From NCBI GenBank assembly GCA_023807065.1, contig JAJJLU010004594.1, positions 1 to 11,372 of the forward strand: a stretch of DNA of 11,372 bases, in the 5' to 3' direction. Below the pieces are notes generated by a model, which was not told where the DNA came from, made no database searches, and saw only the letters and a list, made by a program, of their open reading frames with translations. Source of the stretch: Isotricha intestinalis (taxonomy: Eukaryota; Ciliophora; Litostomatea; Vestibuliferida; Isotrichidae). A program made the position numbers and the translations under genes. This document shows, in pieces, positions 7,709 to 11,372 of the stretch (its first letter is position 1; each line of letters begins with the position of its first letter).

Positions 7709-8002
7709 GTCTTATAATTTATTTTTATTTGTTCTTATTTTTCTTATAATCAATAAATATTTCATTAATTTTATTGTATTAAATGTTTTGGTTTATTGTG
7801 TTTTATATACTTGATTTCAATAAATACTTAAAATTTTTTTATTTGTTCAATTGTTCTAAATTACCCAATTTTATTTAATAAAGTAACTTATTATATTTCT
7901 TATTATTCATGAAATCATCACATATATTATCAATTATAATATTTATAATAAATAGAAAGTATACACTTTATTATTATACATTTTTTAAATTATTGAATGT
8001 AA
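7686..8002 (-). other. TGA-free minus-strand frame, coding-like
   Basis: If TAA/TAG are read through, one minus-strand frame of about 105 codons ends at TGA 7686-7688. It contains NIIIDNICDDFMNNKKYNKL, LGNLEQLNKQKNFKYLLKSS and NKINEIFIDYKKNKNKQ. The composition resembles protein more than translated spacer, but no family is recognised. It lies in the same direction as the helicase-like remnant at 8010-8590, downstream of it, and may be its C-terminal part. It overlaps the hydrophobic tail of the forward gene by about 20 bases, so the two would be convergent. Confidence 0.25.
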
Positions 8003-8009
8003 ATCAAAA

Positions 8010-8590
8010 ATTCAATTTTTCATAAAGAACATAATTTTTTAATGAAAATATTAAAGATCAACATTTAGATTCATATGATAATAGTTGTTTAAACGTATAT
8101 CTATTAACCTTTCCAAAATGTTCATATTTTTTGCTTTACCATTCCTACTTTTAAATATTATTAAACATTAATTTAATAAATTCTTTAATATATTTTCTTT
8201 TATCATGATATTCCATTCTGAACCAAAATTTGCTAATTCATAAGATAATATTGAATAATCATCTATAATAAAAGTTTCCAACTTTTTGTTCATAATCATT
8301 TTAAATTTGATTAAGAACACTCTATTGATTAATTTTTTTGAAATTATAATAATGACAAAATATTTATCAATTTATAGAATGTAGGATACCATAAATTTAT
8401 TGAATCCCAATATAACATATTATCTTATATTATTATTATAATAATAATTAGAATAATTTTGAATTTTATATAATAATTTGGTTCCATTTCATTAAAAAAT
8501 TAGTGAAAGAAAATAATTTTAGCTCAAAAAAGATAATTCTTCTTTAATATAATTGCACTAAATTTAAAAAAATTTTTTAAGTAAAATTAG
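8010..8590 (-). pseudogene. Possible PIF1/Helitron-type helicase remnant
   Basis: Read on the minus strand with TAA/TAG as sense, frames join to give NGTKLLYKIQN (~8460-8490), QSVLNQIQNDYEQKV (~8280-8325), ETFIIDDYSILSYEL (~8235-8280), NFGSEW, IKENILKNLL and ILERLIDIRLNNY (~8080-8117). FIIDDYSILSYEL resembles the Walker B region of PIF1-family helicases (hhIIDEhSMhS.xLL) with Asp for Glu. The later ERLIDIRLNN resembles the LNxIRxGN motif that follows it. A clear Walker A (GxAGTGKS) is not found; NGTKLL could be its remains. TGA at 8489-8491, one TAG and at least one frame change interrupt. PIF1-like helicases occur as cellular genes and inside Helitron transposons; context does not decide which. 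The assignment is tentative. Confidence 0.3.
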
Positions 8591-8732
8591 AGAATGATCA
8601 TGAAAATTTTATATATAATAATTTAAATCAATGGTAATATTATTATTTTTTATATTTTATTCTTTTAATGATTGTTGTTGAAATAAATTACTTATTTTTG
8701 TATTAAAATTATTTTAAATAATTGTCTTAAAG

Positions 8733-9053
8733 AATTCTTTAACTTCTTTAAATTTAGATAATTTTAATACTAATAATGTTAATAATTTGAGTTTTATGTT
8801 TTCTTCTTTTTCTTCTTTAACTTCTTTAAATTTATCTAAATTCAATACTAATAATGTAAAGGATATGGGATATATGTTCTCAAATTGTTGTTCTTTAACT
8901 TATTTAGATCTTTCTACTTTTAATACTGATAATGTTAATAATATGAATAATATGTTTTTTGGATGCATTCATTTTACTTCATTAAATTTGTCTATTTTTA
9001 ATATGACTAATGTTATAAATATGACTGATATGCTTAAAGATTTGAAAAAATAA
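8733..9053 (+). CDS. BspA-like surface protein fragment with DUF285-type leucine-rich repeats
   Basis: Four consecutive 26-residue units: SLTSLNLDNFNTNNVNNL..MF, SLTSLNLSKFNTNNVKDM..MF, SLTYLDLSTFNTDNVNNM..MF and HFTSLNLSIFNMTNVINM. Each has the SLTxLxLSxFNTxxVxxMxxMF signature of the BspA/DUF285 family found on the surface of Mycoplasma and gut bacteria and, expanded, in several protists. The first two units share a 22-base identical segment 78 bases apart. The frame is open from upstream of 8733 and I see no start ATG or signal peptide. Remains of an earlier unit (NNC) lie just before in another frame. It ends at TAA 9051-9053 after LKDLKK. A one-base shift there would continue IIEIITKDKIILDKIN. 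Surface adhesion is the family role. It is probably the 3' part of a larger or broken gene. Confidence 0.75.
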   Translation, partial: NSLTSLNLDNFNTNNVNNLSFMFSSFSSLTSLNLSKFNTNNVKDMGYMFSNCCSLTYLDLSTFNTDNVNNMNNMFFGCIHFTSLNLSIFNMTNVINMTDMLKDLKK

Positions 9054-9390
9054 TAGAAATAATAACCAAAGATAAAATAATTTTAGATAAAATAAACAAT
9101 ATTAAGTATAATGTTTTTTAAATTCTTTAATTAATAAAATTATTTTTTTGAATTAAATATAAAAATTACAATCAATATTTTTCATTTAAATTACAATCCT
9201 TATATTTTAATATTCAAATCAAAAATAAAATTGAATTTGTTTTTTTTATAAGTTCATTTTTTAGAATAGAAAATTTTATGAAAAAATTATTATCATAGAA
9301 TATTTAAAGAGAAAAGATGATTATATTTCATTTGAATTAATCAATGGCAATAAAAAGAAAATCTTAAAAGATAAAAAAAAAAAAATTAAA
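9054..9390 (+). other. Coding-like traces after the BspA repeats
   Basis: One base off the repeat frame, IIEIITKDKIILDKIN runs on through two TAA codons to TGA at 9149-9151. The same frame continues past that TGA as NYNQYFSFKLQSLYFN, IQIKNKIEFVFF and RIENFMKKLLS (to ~9296), and a shifted frame then gives EYLKRKDDYISFELINGNKK (~9299-9365). A poly-A run follows. This could be a degraded C-terminus of the BspA-like gene or a separate remnant. No family is recognised. Confidence 0.3.
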
Positions 9391-9462
9391 ATATATAAAT
9401 TTCTATATTTATATTAATAAATAACTAATTTATAGTAAAAAACTATGATTTGCTACTGTAAC

Positions 9463-10675
9463 TCATTATTAGATGCTTAGTGTAAAACATTCTAGTTCTG
9501 AAATCTCATTATTATTAGATTCATTAGGCAATAGTTCTATTTTAGAATTCTTTACTTGTTATGAACCTTTAGATCCTGATTCTGAGGAATTTAAATAATT
9601 GTATAGACTCAAAATAAATAATTTGTTCAGTCAATTATATTTCATTTTTATATTAATTTAATCTAAATTATTATATCTTTTTATTTTATTTATTAATTTT
9701 TTATACTGATTTCTCAATATATGAACGATCTGAATGAAACTCAACTTTGAATGAACTTCTATATAAATTTTGTTTATATTTATCATATTTAATTTTATGT
9801 AATACTGAATCCTTTAATTTTAATTATTGTAGATCCAAAGAAAGATAAATAGAAAATATTATTGGTAATTTTAATAAGCATTTTATTTATCAAATTCTTG
9901 GTATTTTAGGTTAAACATATTATCACTTGCAACATCAAATATATTAATGTATAAGGGTTTGGAATATATTAAGTATGATCTTATTAAGGATTTTGCTGTT
10001 ACCCTGCTATTGAAATAATGTATTAGAATTCTAAAAATATAATATGTTGTTTTTATCTTGCAAAATATTCTGAAGTTTATCAGCAATAATATATTGTGAA
10101 TCTAAAGTGCATTTATTATAATAAATAACACTTTTATTTAACATATTATCAATATTTATTTTTATTATTTATCTAAATCATCTTTTAATCTGCGATGATA
10201 AAGTGATGTGCTAATTATTTATTCTATTGAATTATGTACAATATCAAATAATTCTCCACAAATTTCTGGGCTTTACTCTTTAGAACCTCTAACTAAATTT
10301 CAATTCATTTTATAGCATCAAATAAATCGTTTATATTCTCTAAATTATCATTTTTAACTTCCATACCATTTATTGAAGTAATTAATATAATTAAAAAATT
10401 TGTTTAATCTCATAATTACCTAATTAAAAAGATGAGTCTAATAATAAAAAAATATCATAAACTTTGGATATTCCAATTATCTTTTTAAAAAAATTTGATA
10501 AATTGTTTCATGTAAGTCTAAAGAACTAAATTTCTTTAATTAAACTATTATTCTCAAATTTACTATCTTCATTTCTTATTTTAATTTTTGAATATGTATT
10601 ATCTTTCAAAAATGATAGAATTAATTCTCATGGAATAAAACCAAAAAGTTTAATAATCCAAAAGATTTTTTACTT
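9463..10675 (-). pseudogene. Long helical protein of unknown family, heavily interrupted
   Basis: The minus strand yields a series of protein-like pieces in order: IIKLFGFIP, TGA (10628-10630), ELILSFLKDNTYSKIKIRNE, SSLDLHETIYQIFLK, GISKVYDIFLLLDSSF, SINGMEVKNDNLENINDLF, SPEICGELFDIVHNSIE, STSLYHRRLKDDLD, CTLDSQYIIADKLQNILQD, GNSKILNKIILNIFQ, NIFDVASDNMFNLKYQEFD, SSFKVEFHSDRSYIEKSV and finally NSKIELLPNESNNNEISELE, ending at TGA 9463-9465. The pieces look like alternating amphipathic helices, as in large armadillo/HEAT-type or ion-channel cytosolic domains, but I cannot name the family. At least five frame changes and many TAA codons are needed. The frame 9883-10086 on this strand is the only part open under the standard code; its C-terminal third (VASDNMF...) fits the series. 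Confidence 0.4.
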
Positions 10676-10709
10676 TATAATTATAATAATTATAGGTAAT
10701 TTTTTATAT

Positions 10710-10860
10710 AAACAAAAATTTATATCTTTCTTTAAATAACAAATACTTTAAAAAATTCGAAAGGAATAATTACAAAAAAATATGAAGTTAATATTATTCA
10801 TGAATTAAAAGAAAAAATAATATATATTCATCAAAGAATATAAATTTATGTATAAATAAA
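10710..10860 (+). other. Weak ubiquitin-like trace
   Basis: With TAA read through, the forward frame gives KIYIFLQITNTLKNSKGIIT and KKYEVNIIHELKEKI, then HQRIQIY. The order of short strands, VNIIHELKEKI helix and QRI recalls a ubiquitin-fold domain (strand, strand, xxIxxLKxKI helix, QRLxF). Diagnostic residues are few and TAA codons lie inside it. It is recorded as a possible remnant only. Confidence 0.2.
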
Positions 10861-11046
10861 AATATTAATTAATTTTATATTATTAAAAAAATAAATTATT
10901 TATAAATTAATTATTATAATTATTTTAAGCATTTTTCAATTGAACCTGAATAATTTTTTTCAAATAAATGGCTTTCAAATTTAGGGATTTTCACTTTTTT
11001 AAGGGATTTGGAAAACTTAAAGGATAACTAAATTCTTTTTTTAAAA
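10861..11046 (+). promoter_or_regulatory. 5' flank of the terminal gene
   Basis: Between ~10920 and 11040 the base composition becomes less AT-extreme than the surroundings, as expected near an active gene. An imperfect direct repeat AGGGATTTt/AGGGATTTg starts at 10983 and 11002. An A-rich leader precedes the ATG (TTAAAAATG). An in-frame TAA at 11029-11031 supports the ATG at 11047 as the start. No element is proven to be a promoter. Confidence 0.3.
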
Positions 11047-11372
11047 ATGACCGAAGAATCAAAAGAAAATGAATCTTTGACTAATAATAGAAGTAACAGA
11101 AATAGAAATAGTGAGGACATTGTAATAAGATATCAAACTGAGAATGATGTTCTAACAAAGGATATCATTAAAACAAAAAAAAAACAAATAATAATTGTTT
11201 TAATTATATTTGCTATTGTTGTTGTTTTTCTGGGTTGCTTTTTAGTTTTGAGAAGGCATAAAGATAAAGAGAAAGGTAAAGATAAAGATTTTAATGAAAC
11301 TCCAATAACTACTGGTGCAGGGGAAGAAATCGTTGTTGAAATTCAAAGAAAATTAAATCAAATATGGATTTA
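11047..11372 (+). CDS. Single-pass membrane protein, N-terminal part (runs off the window)
   Basis: The ATG at 11047-11049 opens 108 codons with no stop to the right edge. Residues 1-46 are polar and Asn/Ser/Arg-rich (TNNRSNRNRNSED), with no signal peptide. Residues ~48-68 (IIIVLIIFAIVVVFLGCFLV) form one transmembrane helix between KKK and RRHKDKEKGK. Residues 70-90 are a charged linker, and residues 92-108 (GEEIVVEIQRKLNQIWI) begin the next domain, probably a beta-strand region. Positive charge on both sides leaves topology open; a type II layout with a short cytosolic N-terminus and a large extracytosolic C-terminus is plausible. All four Gln codons are CAA and no TAA, TAG or TGA occurs in frame, unlike most of the window. 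Codon use is less AT-extreme. I do not recognise the family. It looks like the healthiest gene here. Confidence 0.75.
   Translation, partial: MTEESKENESLTNNRSNRNRNSEDIVIRYQTENDVLTKDIIKTKKKQIIIVLIIFAIVVVFLGCFLVLRRHKDKEKGKDKDFNETPITTGAGEEIVVEIQRKLNQIWI

Noticed and set aside
9474..9718. Forward frame starting MLSVKHSSSEIS as a gene
   Set aside because: Open only if TAA is sense, and it lies opposite the better-supported minus-strand series. Kept as a finding rather than a feature.
9883..10086. Minus-strand open frame as an independent 67-residue gene
   Set aside because: It starts at TTG and covers two reading frames of a longer series: its first part is a shadow of a frame reading LDSQYIIADKLQNILQD, while its last third fits the longer gene. 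Treated as part of 9463-10675.
1..11372. tRNA, rRNA or CRISPR features
   Set aside because: No GGTTCGAATCC-like T-arm, no conserved rRNA stretches and no regular short repeat-spacer array were seen on either strand.

Overview
The window looks like nuclear DNA from a very AT-rich unicellular eukaryote. It is A+T-dominated throughout, with long runs of A and T. The recognisable protein families are eukaryotic: Rab-like GTPases, MORN repeats, a protein kinase, ankyrin repeats, an LCAT-like lipase/acyltransferase, and BspA-type leucine-rich repeats of the kind seen in protists living among bacteria. There are no bacterial operons or ribosome binding sites. An anaerobic or gut-type protist fits, and a ciliate is the best single guess, but the sequence alone does not prove it.

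Layout. At 1-247 (-) and 464-1854 (+) lie two closely related Rab-like GTPases, head to head. The second is fused to a MORN-repeat tail. A 42-residue kinase N-lobe fragment (1975-2100, -) converges on it. An ankyrin-type C-terminus (2554-2745, -) follows, with fainter coding traces behind it up to about 4215. An LCAT-like N-terminus lies at 4635-4988 (-). A broken secreted-protein gene lies at 5480-6310 (+), and a broken coiled-coil gene with a hydrophobic tail at 7278-7708 (+). A possible PIF1-type helicase remnant lies at 8010-8590 (-). BspA-like repeats occupy 8733-9053 (+). A long helical protein remnant lies at 9463-10675 (-). The clean 5' end of a single-pass membrane protein gene (11047-11372, +) runs off the right edge.

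The striking feature is how the genes are broken. Almost every recognisable gene needs one or more single-base frame changes, mostly in A or T runs. Several also carry in-frame TAA or TGA codons in the middle of good protein sequence. Three explanations compete: (a) decaying pseudogenes; (b) homopolymer errors in the assembly; (c) a reassigned genetic code (TAA/TAG as Gln or Glu, possibly TGA as Trp). The terminal gene is uninterrupted and writes all four of its glutamines as CAA, and the LCAT-like N-terminus also uses CAA. That argues against a simple code change. The density of TAA in the coiled-coil and long minus-strand segments argues for it. I could not settle this by reading.

No shared pathway links the genes. 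The window reads as a gene-poor, decaying accessory region holding members of expanded protist families, not as an operon-like system.
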